From positions 4,216,001 to 4,280,000 of the forward strand of contig OZ244968.1 in assembly GCA_965222645.1 (NCBI GenBank): a stretch of DNA of 64,000 nt, read 5' to 3'. Of the stretch, positions 24,231 to 32,571 are shown piece by piece; position 1 is the stretch's first letter; every line of letters begins with the position of its first letter. The notes under the pieces are model-generated. The model was not told the origin of the DNA. It ran no database searches and saw nothing but the letters and a program-made list of their open reading frames with translations. A program made the position numbers and the translations under genes. Origin of the DNA: JABDMH01 sp965222645. GTDB taxonomy: Bacteria; Bacteroidota; Bacteroidia; Chitinophagales; Saprospiraceae.

Positions 24231-25442
24231 ATGAATAAGCACAAAATATTTAATGATCCGGTTTATGGTTTTGTAAAGATCAGACACGAGATTCTGTTTG
24301 ATCTCATACAACATCCCTGTTTCCAACGCTTGCGTAGAATATCGCAAATGGGATTGGCTCACCTTACATATCCCGGTGCGGTCCATTCTCGATTCCAACA
24401 TGCACTGGGAGCACTTCATTTGATGGGACTAGCCATTTCTGTCCTCAGGGAGAAAGGAGCCAGAATTACCCCGGCCGAATCCGAGGCTGTAAGCATCGCC
24501 ATATTATTGCATGATATCGGCCATGGACCGTTTTCACATGCTTTGGAGGGAAAACTGGTGGATGCCGATCACGAGGAGCTATCCTGGAATCTTATGCTGC
24601 GGCTCAATGGGGAGTTTGACGGTAGGTTGGCAATGGCTATGGAGATCTTTGCAAATCGATATCCCAAGAAATTCCTCAACCAGCTTGTGTCAAGCCAGCT
24701 GGATCTAGATCGTTTGGATTATCTCAATAGAGACAGTTTTTACACGGGAGTGATGGAAGGTAAAATCGGGTACGACCGAATCATTCAGATGCTCAGGGTC
24801 GTTGATGACAGACTCGTGGTAGAGGAAAAGGGTTTGGCTTCCATTGAGAAATTTTTAGTGGCCCGAAAGATCATGTATTGGCAAGTCTATTTGCACAAGA
24901 CCGTGGTGGCAGCTGAAAAAATGCTGATAGCGCTGATGGAAAGATTGATGCTGCTGGAACAAAGTGGAGAAAAAGTGCATATGGGTGATTCGATAAAGGC
25001 CCTGGTCAATCTCAAGTGGAAAAACCCGTCAGATCGCCCGTCCATACTCGATGCCTTTGTCCAATTGGATGATACCGATATTATGATTTTAATGAAAAAC
25101 TCTCTACCTTGTGCCGATTACATTGCGAAGACACTCGCCCGGGGTCTACTGTATAGAAATCTATTTAGGGTGGAGTTGTCCTCAGATCCCACAAACACCA
25201 GAGTAGTTGACAATCTATGTAAGAAGATTGCTGAACATTTGAACATAGGTAAGAAAGATGCTCACGGGTTGGTCTGGTCTGGATCAGAAACGGTGGAAGT
25301 CTACAACAAGGGAGAAGAAGAGATCAGTTTTTATCTCAAAAGCGGACAGGTTAAGAAGTTATCGCAAATCTTTAATGTAACTGCACTGACGGAGGAGATC
25401 ACGAGATATTATTTATGCTACCCAAAAGACATTAAAAGATAG
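24231..25442 (+). CDS. HD-domain phosphohydrolase (dGTPase/SAMHD1-like)
   Basis: A 403-residue metal-dependent phosphohydrolase of the HD superfamily, related to deoxynucleotide triphosphohydrolases. The metal ligands are His in SRFQHALGALHLM near 54-57, the His-Asp pair in ILLHDIGHGPFSHALEG near 94, and the later Asp in SSQLDLDRLDYLNRDS near 165. The N-terminus KIFNDPVYGFVKI and LIQHPCFQRLRRISQMGL are typical of the YdhJ-like group found across Bacteroidota. It should cleave dNTPs or a related nucleotide; the substrate is not determinable. A short hairpin sits right after the stop codon. Confidence 0.88.
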   Translation: MNKHKIFNDPVYGFVKIRHEILFDLIQHPCFQRLRRISQMGLAHLTYPGAVHSRFQHALGALHLMGLAISVLREKGARITPAESEAVSIAILLHDIGHGPFSHALEGKLVDADHEELSWNLMLRLNGEFDGRLAMAMEIFANRYPKKFLNQLVSSQLDLDRLDYLNRDSFYTGVMEGKIGYDRIIQMLRVVDDRLVVEEKGLASIEKFLVARKIMYWQVYLHKTVVAAEKMLIALMERLMLLEQSGEKVHMGDSIKALVNLKWKNPSDRPSILDAFVQLDDTDIMILMKNSLPCADYIAKTLARGLLYRNLFRVELSSDPTNTRVVDNLCKKIAEHLNIGKKDAHGLVWSGSETVEVYNKGEEEISFYLKSGQVKKLSQIFNVTALTEEITRYYLCYPKDIKR

Positions 25443-25457
25443 AAGGACCCGGTCCTT
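25443..25457 (+). terminator. Hairpin at the end of the HD gene
   Basis: AAGGAC-CCG-GTCCTT is a perfect 6-bp stem immediately after the TAG stop. The following sequence is A/T-rich (ATTATATTTAT) but not a clean T run, so termination is possible rather than certain. Confidence 0.4.
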
Positions 25458-25510
25458 ATTATATTTATACTAATTCTGTAATCAATTAATTATTAACTCG
25501 TTTTTTAATC

Positions 25511-27676
25511 ATGAAAAAGATCCAAATTCTCTACCTAATTGTGTTTGTGTTTGGAGCAGTAAGTGCTTTTGCCCAGCCCGGTCAGGATATGCCTGCCAAT
25601 GCTGAGCCAAACAAATGCTACGCCAAGTGCCTGATCCCAGATCAGTACGAAACTGTTACCGAGACATTGGTGGTCAAAGCTGCTTCAACCCGAAGTGAAG
25701 TCGTGCCCGCTGTCTACGAAACCGTCACCGAAGAAGTGTTGGTTAAGGAAGCTTCGAGTAGAATCATTCCGGTACCAGCTGTTTACGAAACCGTCACTGA
25801 AGAAGTATTGGTCAAGGAAGCGTCAACAAGATTGGAAGCCATGCCCGCCAAATACGAGACTGTGACTGAAAAAGTACTCGCGAAAAGAAGTGCTCCTGGG
25901 ATAAGAGTAATCCCTGCAGTCTATGAGACAGTTACCGAAGATGTTCTCGTCAAGGAAGCCTCGACAAAGCTGGAAGTCATTCCGGCCAAGTATGAAACGG
26001 TCACTGAAGAAGTCCTCGTCTCTGAGGCAAGCACTAAAATCGCAGTAGTTCCGGCAGAATATGAGACCGTAACCGAAGAAGTCCTTGTACAGGAAGCCTC
26101 CACAAGAATTGTAACCCTGCCGGCCAAGTATGAGACCGTAACGGAAGAGGTAATGGTAAAAGAAGCTTCAACTGAACTGGTATCCGTGCCAGCTAAGTAC
26201 GAAACAGTGAGTGAAGATGTCGTTGTCAAAGAAATGTCTACTAAGATCGAGCGCAAGCCCGCTAAGTATACCACAGAGACAGAAACGATCGAAACTTCTC
26301 CGGCATCGACCAAGTGGGTAAAAAAGAAAGCAGATCGAAACTGCTTGTCGGCAGATCCCAACGATTGTCTGGTATGGTGTTTGGTTGAGATACCCGCTCA
26401 GTACCAGACGGTAACAAAACAAGTAAGAGTAGGATGTGATGATGGATGGACCGATTCCGGTGACGACTGTACTCGCACAATCGATGTTCCAGCAGAATAT
26501 GCGCCGCGCACCTACCAAAAGCTGATTTCACCAGCGTCAACCAAGACCATTGAAATCCCAGCTAAATATGATACCCGTACCTACCAAAAATTGGTGAGTG
26601 CTGCTACAACTGAAGTTCAGGAGATTCCTGCTAAGTACGAAACACGGACGTTTGAAAGAGTAAAGACTCCTGCATCGACAAGAGTAGAGGAGATTCCCGC
26701 TAAGTACGATACCCGTACCTACCAAAAATTGGTTTCTCCCGCTACCACAAGAACAATCGAAATCCCGGCAGAATACAAAAAACGCACCTATCGCAAATTG
26801 GCCTCTGCAGCAACAACCGAGACCGTTCCTTGCGGTAAATCAACTATTCTGGAAGGCATTAATTTCGAAAGCGGCTCCGCAGTTTTGCTGCAATCTTCGT
26901 ATTCCGAAATAGCCAAGTTAGAGCAAATGCTTAAAGATCAGCCCAATGTGACCGCCCGATTGGTAGGTCATACAGATAGTGATGGCACCGAGGTGAGTAA
27001 TCAGGCTCTTTCAGAAGCCAGAGCAAAGGCTGTCTACGAGGTTTTGCTTAAGTCGGGAATTGCTGCAAGCAGATTGAACTACGAAGGCAAAGGTGAGTCC
27101 ATGCCAATTGCAAGCAATGCTACATCATCAGGTAAACTACAGAACAGACGTACCGAGTTTGTAACCTATGGAGAGGCTGGTGGAGATGAAGATTGTGATG
27201 AATTTGTAAATCGCACATACCGAAAACTGGTTACGCCTGCGTCTACGAAAACAATAGACATCCCCGCTGAGTACAAAACACGTACATATCAAAAGTTGGT
27301 ATCTCCAGCTTCAACACGCGTAGAGGAAATTCCGGCAAAGTATGAAACACGTACTTACAAGAAGCTTGTTACGCCTGCGACCACCCGTACCATTGAAATT
27401 CCAGCAGAGGAGCGTACAGTGTCAAAGAGACAACTGGTGAAAAAAGGTGGTTTTACAGAATGGAGAGAAGTAGTTTGTGACGCTAATGTTACTTCTAATC
27501 TTATCCAGCAGGTACAAAGTGCATTAAAGAAATTGGGTTACAATCCAGGTGTGGCCGATAACAGAATGGGCCCTCAGACGAAGGCTGCATTGATCGAATT
27601 TCAAAGAGCAAAGGGATTGCCTGTAGGTCAATTGGATTTGGAAACGCTCAAAGCTTTGGGTATTTCTAATTACTAA
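25511..27676 (+). CDS. Multi-repeat envelope protein with internal OmpA domain and C-terminal peptidoglycan-binding domain
   Basis: Secreted protein of 721 residues with a signal peptide (ending AFAQPGQ). Residues about 40-275 are ten units of a 23-residue repeat with consensus PAxYETVTEEVLVKEASTxxxxx; a Cys-rich spacer follows (NCLSADPNDCLVWC, CDDGWTDSGDDC); then five units of a second class, PAxYxTRTYQKLVSPASTxxxEI, an OmpA peptidoglycan-binding domain at about 445-553 (GHTDSDGT, SNQALSEARA, NRRTEFV), about four more class-two units, and a PG_binding_1 domain at 658-721 (VQSALKKLGYNPG, MGPQTKAALIEFQRAKGLP). It thus has two wall-binding modules set in a beta-rich repeat rod. Similar repeat proteins occur in Saprospiria as far as I recall; the role is unknown, probably an outer-membrane-to-wall tether. 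A strong terminator follows. Confidence 0.85.
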   Translation: MKKIQILYLIVFVFGAVSAFAQPGQDMPANAEPNKCYAKCLIPDQYETVTETLVVKAASTRSEVVPAVYETVTEEVLVKEASSRIIPVPAVYETVTEEVLVKEASTRLEAMPAKYETVTEKVLAKRSAPGIRVIPAVYETVTEDVLVKEASTKLEVIPAKYETVTEEVLVSEASTKIAVVPAEYETVTEEVLVQEASTRIVTLPAKYETVTEEVMVKEASTELVSVPAKYETVSEDVVVKEMSTKIERKPAKYTTETETIETSPASTKWVKKKADRNCLSADPNDCLVWCLVEIPAQYQTVTKQVRVGCDDGWTDSGDDCTRTIDVPAEYAPRTYQKLISPASTKTIEIPAKYDTRTYQKLVSAATTEVQEIPAKYETRTFERVKTPASTRVEEIPAKYDTRTYQKLVSPATTRTIEIPAEYKKRTYRKLASAATTETVPCGKSTILEGINFESGSAVLLQSSYSEIAKLEQMLKDQPNVTARLVGHTDSDGTEVSNQALSEARAKAVYEVLLKSGIAASRLNYEGKGESMPIASNATSSGKLQNRRTEFVTYGEAGGDEDCDEFVNRTYRKLVTPASTKTIDIPAEYKTRTYQKLVSPASTRVEEIPAKYETRTYKKLVTPATTRTIEIPAEERTVSKRQLVKKGGFTEWREVVCDANVTSNLIQQVQSALKKLGYNPGVADNRMGPQTKAALIEFQRAKGLPVGQLDLETLKALGISNY

Positions 27677-27731
27677 GAACGAGCCTTCAAAGGGCAATTG
27701 AAAGGATAATTCCTCTCATTATTGAGAAAAG

Positions 27732-27761
27732 CCGTGTGCTAAGAAGTACACGGTTTTTTTT
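27732..27761 (+). terminator. Rho-independent terminator
   Basis: CCGTGTGC-TAAGAA-GTACACGG forms an 8-bp stem (one G-T pair) followed by eight T. It lies 55 bases after the stop of the repeat protein and isolates it from rplU. Confidence 0.9.
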
Positions 27762-27833
27762 GATATGAGAATATCGATTGTAGAAATATGCTCATATAGC
27801 TAGGAGCCAGTGGGCAAATGGAAACACTCTTTC

Positions 27834-27863
27834 TTGTATTCTATGTCCAAAACCTTATCTTTG
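27834..27863 (+). promoter_or_regulatory. Promoter of rplU-rpmA
   Basis: TTG at 27834-27836 (in TTTCTTGTA) and TATCTTTG at 27856-27863, 19 bases apart, match the Bacteroidota -33/-7 pattern. The rplU ATG is 21 bases downstream. Confidence 0.7.
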
Positions 27864-27884
27864 CAGACCAAAATTTTAAGCATC

Positions 27885-28193
27885 ATGTTTGCCATTGTAG
27901 AGATCGCAGGTCAGCAATTTAAAGTGGAAGAAGGCCAGGAAGTGTTTGTACATCACCTCGAAGCCAATGAAGGAGACAAAGTTTCGTTTGATAAAGTGTT
28001 ATTGGTAGATCGAGATGGGAAGACCTCTGTGGGATCACCAACGGTGAAAGGCGTTGCTGTGGGGGCTACAGTACTAGAACATCAAAAGGGGGATAAAGTG
28101 ATTGTCTTCAAGAAGAAGAGAAGAAAAGGCTACAAAGTCAAGAAGGGGCACAGGCAGCAGTTTACTAAAATCAAGGTCGATTCTATCGGATAA
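27885..28193 (+). CDS. rplU: 50S ribosomal protein L21
   Basis: Large-subunit ribosomal protein L21, which binds 23S rRNA. I start it at ATG 27885 (MFAIVEIAGQQFKV), giving 102 residues, the normal size; the open frame upstream contains the promoter. The sequence ends in the conserved Lys/Arg-rich FKKKRRKGYKVKKGHRQQFTKIKV. In many Bacteroidota L21 has a long C-terminal helix-hairpin-helix extension; here L21 is short and the extension is on L27 instead. 15 bases separate it from rpmA. Confidence 0.97.
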   Translation: MFAIVEIAGQQFKVEEGQEVFVHHLEANEGDKVSFDKVLLVDRDGKTSVGSPTVKGVAVGATVLEHQKGDKVIVFKKKRRKGYKVKKGHRQQFTKIKVDSIG

Positions 28194-28208
28194 TATAAAT
28201 CAAACACC

Positions 28209-28916
28209 ATGGCACATAAAAAGGGAGTAGGAAGTTCGGACAACGGTCGCGATAGCAACAGTAAAAGGCTGGGAGTAAAGTTATTCGGAGGTCAGGCGGC
28301 CAGAGCCGGCAATATTATTGTACGGCAAAGGGGAACCAAGTTCCACCCGGGTGATTTGGTTGGAATAGGTAAAGACCATACGATTTATGCTTTGGTAGAC
28401 GGTACAGTAACCTATAAGAAAGGGAGAAAGAACCGTACCTATATATCAATCTTGCCATTTGAGCCGGTTGAAGAACGGATCGATACACCCAAAAAAGTGA
28501 CAGCAAAGGACGACGCTCCAGCTGCACCCAAAAGAGAAAAGGATGCTCAACCTGAAGTCGCTCAGAAAAAGACAGAACCGAAGGCTGCGAAAGTTGTAAA
28601 GGAAGACAAGCCTGAGGTCACTGCCCAAAAGCCAAAGAAAACTGGTGGTAAGAAGATTAAGCAGGATAACCTTAAGATCATCGAAGGTGTAGGACCGAAG
28701 CTCGAGTCGATCCTGAAGGAAGCGGGAATTACGGACCTGAAAATGATGTCGGAATCTGACCCCGAGAAAATTAGAGAAATTTTGGAAGCGGCAGGTAGCC
28801 GGTACAAGATGTTTAATCCGACGACATGGCCAAAACAAGCTAAGTTAGCTCTCGAAGGTGACCTCAATGCACTGAAGGAATATCAGGATCGATTGGACGG
28901 TGGTGTAGAAAGGTAA
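28209..28916 (+). CDS. rpmA: 50S ribosomal protein L27 with C-terminal helix-hairpin-helix-like extension
   Basis: Residues 1-85 are a normal L27: MAHKKGVGSSDNGRDSNSKR, GGQAARAGNIIVRQRGTKFH, GKDHTIYALVDG. L27 reaches the peptidyl-transferase centre with its N-terminus; there is no Firmicutes-type N-terminal cleavage extension. Residues about 86-150 are a Lys/Ala/Pro/Glu-rich linker, and 151-235 a compact domain opening with LKIIEGVGPKLESILKEAGI, a helix-hairpin-helix signature (I-x-G-V/I-G-P-K), then a WPKQAKLALEGDLNALKEYQ segment and the ending LDGGVER. The same domain is known to me at the C-terminus of Bacteroidota L21 proteins. The usual length of L27 is 85, so this protein is 2.8 times longer. 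Confidence 0.93.
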   Translation: MAHKKGVGSSDNGRDSNSKRLGVKLFGGQAARAGNIIVRQRGTKFHPGDLVGIGKDHTIYALVDGTVTYKKGRKNRTYISILPFEPVEERIDTPKKVTAKDDAPAAPKREKDAQPEVAQKKTEPKAAKVVKEDKPEVTAQKPKKTGGKKIKQDNLKIIEGVGPKLESILKEAGITDLKMMSESDPEKIREILEAAGSRYKMFNPTTWPKQAKLALEGDLNALKEYQDRLDGGVER

Positions 28917-28941
28917 CTTTCTAGTTCCACCTGGCTAGTTT

Positions 28942-29685
28942 TTATAGCAGGGACCGAAGTCCCTCGTTTCTTACCCATCCTTCTGTTCCATCCGCCAAAT
29001 CAATGCGAAACCACGGACCCACTTCTTCAAGGATTCGGATTTTGTAACCCGCAGAGAGTGATGTGAGCTCTGTGCTGGAATCATCCGGTTTTTCCAGGAG
29101 TGCTGTGTCTTTCCAAATGATATGCAATTGATGATGCCTTTTTGTGTAGTTTATTTCCAATAATAATAGACTGATCAAAACTAAAAAAGCCGTGCCCAGC
29201 CCCAGTGTGTAGTACTTCCACTGGTTTGGCTTAAACCAGAACAAACTGAGTAAAGCGGTAAAAACCAAGAGCAATAAGGTAGAGATCGCATTTTTGCCCA
29301 AACCTCCGTGAATTTGCCTGATGACACCGGTAAGGGGAAACACGGGAAAATGATATAGATCGTCGATTTGTTCTTTTACATTTTCGAGCCTTAGCGCAAC
29401 CCTTTTCTCTGTTGGGTCTATCCAAAGAGCTTTTTCCAGGTAAAAGCGAGCGGGTGCCCACTGGTTCTTTTGGGTATAAGCCGTACCCAGGTTGAAGTAG
29501 AGAGCTGCTGACTCATATCCACTACTGGCAATGCTTTCGTAGAGCATTATGGCATCTTCGATATTGCCCGCTTCAAATGCCTGATTGGCCAACCTGAATG
29601 TATCAGATGGTGTGCCCGCTTTACCGGCACACAGGGCAATACTAATCCAAATAAGTATGGTTAATGTTGTTTTTGTACCTGCCAT
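28942..29685 (-). CDS. TPR and SH3-domain membrane protein, BatE-like
   Basis: Starting at ATG 29685 (MAGTKTTLTILIW) gives about 247 residues with a signal peptide; the frame is open to 29733 but runs further into the upstream gene. Two TPR units (FRLANQAFEAGNIEDAIMLYE and AALYFNLGTAYTQKNQWAPA) occupy about 25-95, two transmembrane helices lie near 135-180 (ISTLLLLVFTALLSLFWF; TLGLGTAFLVLISLLLLEI), and a C-terminal bacterial SH3 domain ends GWVRNEGLRSLL. This TPR-TM-TM-SH3 order is that of BatE proteins of the Bacteroides aerotolerance cluster, but no batA-D genes are adjacent here. The start overlaps the OstA-like gene by 25 bases. Confidence 0.75.
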   Translation of the reverse strand: MAGTKTTLTILIWISIALCAGKAGTPSDTFRLANQAFEAGNIEDAIMLYESIASSGYESAALYFNLGTAYTQKNQWAPARFYLEKALWIDPTEKRVALRLENVKEQIDDLYHFPVFPLTGVIRQIHGGLGKNAISTLLLLVFTALLSLFWFKPNQWKYYTLGLGTAFLVLISLLLLEINYTKRHHQLHIIWKDTALLEKPDDSSTELTSLSAGYKIRILEEVGPWFRIDLADGTEGWVRNEGLRSLL

Positions 29686-31520
29686 AGTGCTGAAAGTACT
29701 TGTTCTTTTGTCGGTCTTTGATCTCCCCTCCATTCAAAACCCTCCAATTTCAACGACATTACATCGGCATCTTGTATGGGGTGAAATTTCGCTTCGGGAT
29801 TGGCATAAAATACAATGTCATTGACCGCATTGCCGATAAATCTCAAAAGCATATTACTGCACAAGGTTTCATTTACTCCAATATAAGCTTTGATATCATC
29901 GAGTACATAGTATATTGATTGAGCATTGCCATTGATGACCATGTGATCGATCTCACCCTCTTTGAAAAATGCTGTTATTTCTTTTCCTTTCATTTGATTG
30001 TATAATATGTGATCTTCAGAATTGATGATGAAAGCTTTTTGCTTGAGATATATTTTATCAACCTTATTGTCGATCAGTCTTATGCTTATTGAGTCTGCCT
30101 TAAATTGGGAAGTGTCAGACCAAATAAGGGGATCATTATACAAATGAAAAGTTGAGTCTTGTGAAGAGTAGGTCAGCGAGTCACAGATTGCCTGCAGATC
30201 AGACTTGAAGATCTCCACGTCATGAAAAGCCCGAAACAACCTCAACGAGTCATTTGCCGGTGTCACAACCTCGAATGAATGAAGCGTGTCGGCAACCAAA
30301 AAGAGGGAATCCCCATCAATCGCATTTATGAGAAGCGGACGATTGCCAAAAGCTTTTAGATAGCCTGAAGAATCTACATATTCGGCCTCGTCGCAGATGA
30401 TTGTGTAGTGAGAGGCCGTATCCTGCCAGATAATGTTTCCACTGGCTTTTCCCAGACCAGTTTTGTTATCAAAGTCAATGATATCAGCCTCAAGAAACTG
30501 ACCGTCACTATCGAGATTGGACCGATGATCTGAAGAAAGTTTGTCCTCTTTGATGTTGTACTTTAGTGCTTCTGACTCCATAGTGCGCAACGAATCCTCA
30601 AAAAAGGCATTGCCGGAAAGAGTAAGCAATTCTTCTTTTTCAAGGTAGATAATGGTATCGGCAGTAGCTTTTTTTCCGGGTTCCTGGAGTGACGCATTAC
30701 CCAGGAGGGTTACTTTTTTCAGCTCCCCATCGTATAGAATAGAATCTCCGAGAGCTATTTGATCCTCATTGAGGTATTCCGCATTTTGCTTAAATAAGGC
30801 TTTTTTATTCCCCATGTCAAAATATCCGGCCTCGCAATAGACCTTGCTTCCATCGGTGAGATCAATCCTCGTAGGCCCCAGGAAATACGCTTTTTGTTGT
30901 GCAGTATTATATAGTAATGTGTCTGCAAAAAGCTCAAAATCTTCGTTTTTGACATAGACACTGTCCTTAAAGTAGACCTCGTCAAGCTGTGTAAAGAAAG
31001 TCCCCTTCAGGCTGAAGAGGAATACAGTGTCATTGGTGATGGTTGCCCCGGTGTGATAACTTGCCACTCGAGTAGCGGTATTGTACTCGAGCGTATCGGT
31101 AAAGAGCATTTGTGATTTGCTCTGAAGGATGACTGAATCTTGGAGAAAGGCCTCGTTTCTGTCTCCAAAATATTCGAGTCTGTTTGCAAAAACGTTGAGA
31201 GAGTCCCATTGTTGTAGGAGGACATTGCCCACTGCCACGAGATCATTACCTTCCTTGCGAGCCGAATCGCACTGCATAAAGAGGCTGTCCTGATGCATGA
31301 GGACATTTCCGTTTAAGATCAGTACTTCCTCTCCAAAACGACCCCTTACTTTTTCAACAATATCCGCTTGATCAATAGTGACAATGCTGGTCTTGGCTGA
31401 GTCCGCCTCAGATTCTGAAATCTCCTGGGTATGTAATGTGAGAGGGATACTGAATAAAATGAGCCCTGAAACAATGCGCAAGCGTGTTAGAATTTTGTTG
31501 TTAAACGTCTCGAGATTCAA
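29661..31520 (-). CDS. OstA/LptA-like outer-membrane LPS transport protein
   Basis: A 619-residue exported protein made of repeated OstA/LptA-type beta strands. The N-terminus (about 10-32) is a signal peptide; then come successive strand units such as VLILNGNVLMHQDSLFMQCD, LVAVGNVLLQQWDSLNVFAN and SGNAFFEDSLRTMESEALKY, each of the form x-G-N-V-x-x-x-D-x-x-x-x-x-A-D. The family (OstA-like in Bacteroidota) is thought to work in lipopolysaccharide export across the periplasm, by analogy to LptA/LptD; the LptD barrel is not evident here. The only possible start is TTG at 31520 (stop six codons upstream, no ATG). A TATCTTTG -7 box lies about 117 bases upstream. Confidence 0.8.
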   Translation of the reverse strand: MNLETFNNKILTRLRIVSGLILFSIPLTLHTQEISESEADSAKTSIVTIDQADIVEKVRGRFGEEVLILNGNVLMHQDSLFMQCDSARKEGNDLVAVGNVLLQQWDSLNVFANRLEYFGDRNEAFLQDSVILQSKSQMLFTDTLEYNTATRVASYHTGATITNDTVFLFSLKGTFFTQLDEVYFKDSVYVKNEDFELFADTLLYNTAQQKAYFLGPTRIDLTDGSKVYCEAGYFDMGNKKALFKQNAEYLNEDQIALGDSILYDGELKKVTLLGNASLQEPGKKATADTIIYLEKEELLTLSGNAFFEDSLRTMESEALKYNIKEDKLSSDHRSNLDSDGQFLEADIIDFDNKTGLGKASGNIIWQDTASHYTIICDEAEYVDSSGYLKAFGNRPLLINAIDGDSLFLVADTLHSFEVVTPANDSLRLFRAFHDVEIFKSDLQAICDSLTYSSQDSTFHLYNDPLIWSDTSQFKADSISIRLIDNKVDKIYLKQKAFIINSEDHILYNQMKGKEITAFFKEGEIDHMVINGNAQSIYYVLDDIKAYIGVNETLCSNMLLRFIGNAVNDIVFYANPEAKFHPIQDADVMSLKLEGFEWRGDQRPTKEQVLSALWQVQKQH

Positions 31521-31873
31521 TGTGTTGAGATCTTTCTAAGTTGATTAACGGATTGTTAACCTTTGATTCAAGGGTATTCCGCAGTTGACAGCAACATGTG
31601 ATCACAGATCATTTCATTCCCACACTGTTGTTTGCACAAAGATACGATCCAAATTCACTGCGGTGGAATGGTTCTGTGATCTTTGGTATCATGAGTTGCC
31701 AGTCGGCAAATAGCAGCTTTTTACCCTATTGCAAAGGTCGATATGCATCGAAAAGGGGATTTAGGCAGTTCAAGGTATTGGCAGAATTAAGCACCTTGGC
31801 TTCGATTATCATGCTCATTGAATAAATTTAGTAAATTCAGCAGCAGTACAGATTTAAAGAAAATAATTAGCAG
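31521..31873. other. Divergent intergenic region between the OstA-like and DUF4293 genes
   Basis: 353 bases. The leftward -7 box (31637-31644) is the only regulatory element I can support. A 75-codon frame at 31598-31825 has no RBS, no family resemblance and odd composition, so I do not call it a gene. No hairpin or repeat was found. Confidence 0.5.
31637..31644 (-). promoter_or_regulatory. Leftward -7 box for the OstA-like / BatE-like pair
   Basis: CAAAGATA on the plus strand reads TATCTTTG on the minus strand, matching TAnnTTTG. It lies 117 bases upstream of the TTG start at 31520. No -33 TTTG at normal distance was seen. Confidence 0.4.
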
Positions 31874-32338
31874 ATGATTCAGCGTATCCAGACGGTTTTT
31901 CTTTTACTGGCTGCAGTGATGATGGGTCTACTCTTCATTGAGTCTATAGGTTTTGTAAAGCTGGGTGAGGTGGTATCAGTGGCTGACACAGCATTGGCAA
32001 GTAGTTTGACGGATGGATTTTACAATACTTTTGACCATACTGGGTTGATCGTGCTAGCTGGTATCGGAGCATTGGTACCTCTTTTGGCTATTTTTTTATT
32101 TCGCAATAGACCATTGCAGATAAATTTAAGCTGGATCTCAGTAGGTGTGGCCATTATTCTTGCAGCGGCCTCGTTTATTTTATTCAGGCTGGATTTGCAA
32201 CACTCCGGCATCGATTCTTCCTATTCCATCCATCTGGGATATATTTTTCCTGCCTTAGCGATAGCATTCCTTTTTTTGGCCGCCAGGTATATTAAAAAAG
32301 ATGAAGAACTAGTGAGATCAGCCGATCGGCTTAGGTGA
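31874..32338 (+). CDS. DUF4293 family four-helix membrane protein
   Basis: A 154-residue Bacteroidota-specific membrane protein. It opens with the family hallmark MIQRIQTVFLLLAAVMMG and has four hydrophobic helices (about 5-22, 55-75, 84-104, 121-140). Function unknown. It stands alone between a divergent OstA-like gene and the convergent exbD gene. In other Bacteroidota a DUF4293 gene often sits next to rho, which is not here. Confidence 0.85.
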   Translation: MIQRIQTVFLLLAAVMMGLLFIESIGFVKLGEVVSVADTALASSLTDGFYNTFDHTGLIVLAGIGALVPLLAIFLFRNRPLQINLSWISVGVAIILAAASFILFRLDLQHSGIDSSYSIHLGYIFPALAIAFLFLAARYIKKDEELVRSADRLR

Positions 32339-32511
32339 TTTTATGATTGGTAAATGAGGCTGTTTATTTCCATTTGTTTCAAGTTGACGGATGGGATATC
32401 GGATAGCTTTTTTTTTAAATAGAGTAGGAACACTATTTACAAATTTTTCACACGTTTTCTGAAAGAGGGGATGTAGGCAGATTGCAGCATTTATTTTAAT
32501 GGCTCATAAAT

Positions 32512-32548
32512 AAAAAAAACCCGGACTTATTTTTAAAATCCGAGTTTT
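32512..32548 (-). terminator. Terminator of the exbB-exbD cluster
   Basis: On the minus strand AAAACTCGGA pairs with TCCGGGTTTT around an A/T-rich loop (one T-G pair), followed by a run of T (plus-strand A run 32512-32519). It is 24 bases past the exbD stop. The A/T flanks make it usable in the other direction as well. Confidence 0.7.
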
Positions 32549-32571
32549 AGAAAAACATCCTAAATTATTAT

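Noticed and set aside
24135..24419. Minus-strand open frame over the start of the HD gene
   Set aside because: Overlaps the start of a clear HD phosphohydrolase and shows no domain.
27810..27884. Long form of L21 starting at 27810
   Set aside because: The extra 25 codons cover the -33/-7 promoter; the L21 core starts at MFAIVEIAG.
28917..28945. CTAG/CTAG pair after rpmA as a terminator
   Set aside because: Only a 4-bp stem; too weak to support.
31598..31825. Small open frame of 75 codons in the OstA-DUF4293 gap
   Set aside because: No recognisable protein features, starts upstream of a probable opposite-strand -7 box, and composition looks non-coding.
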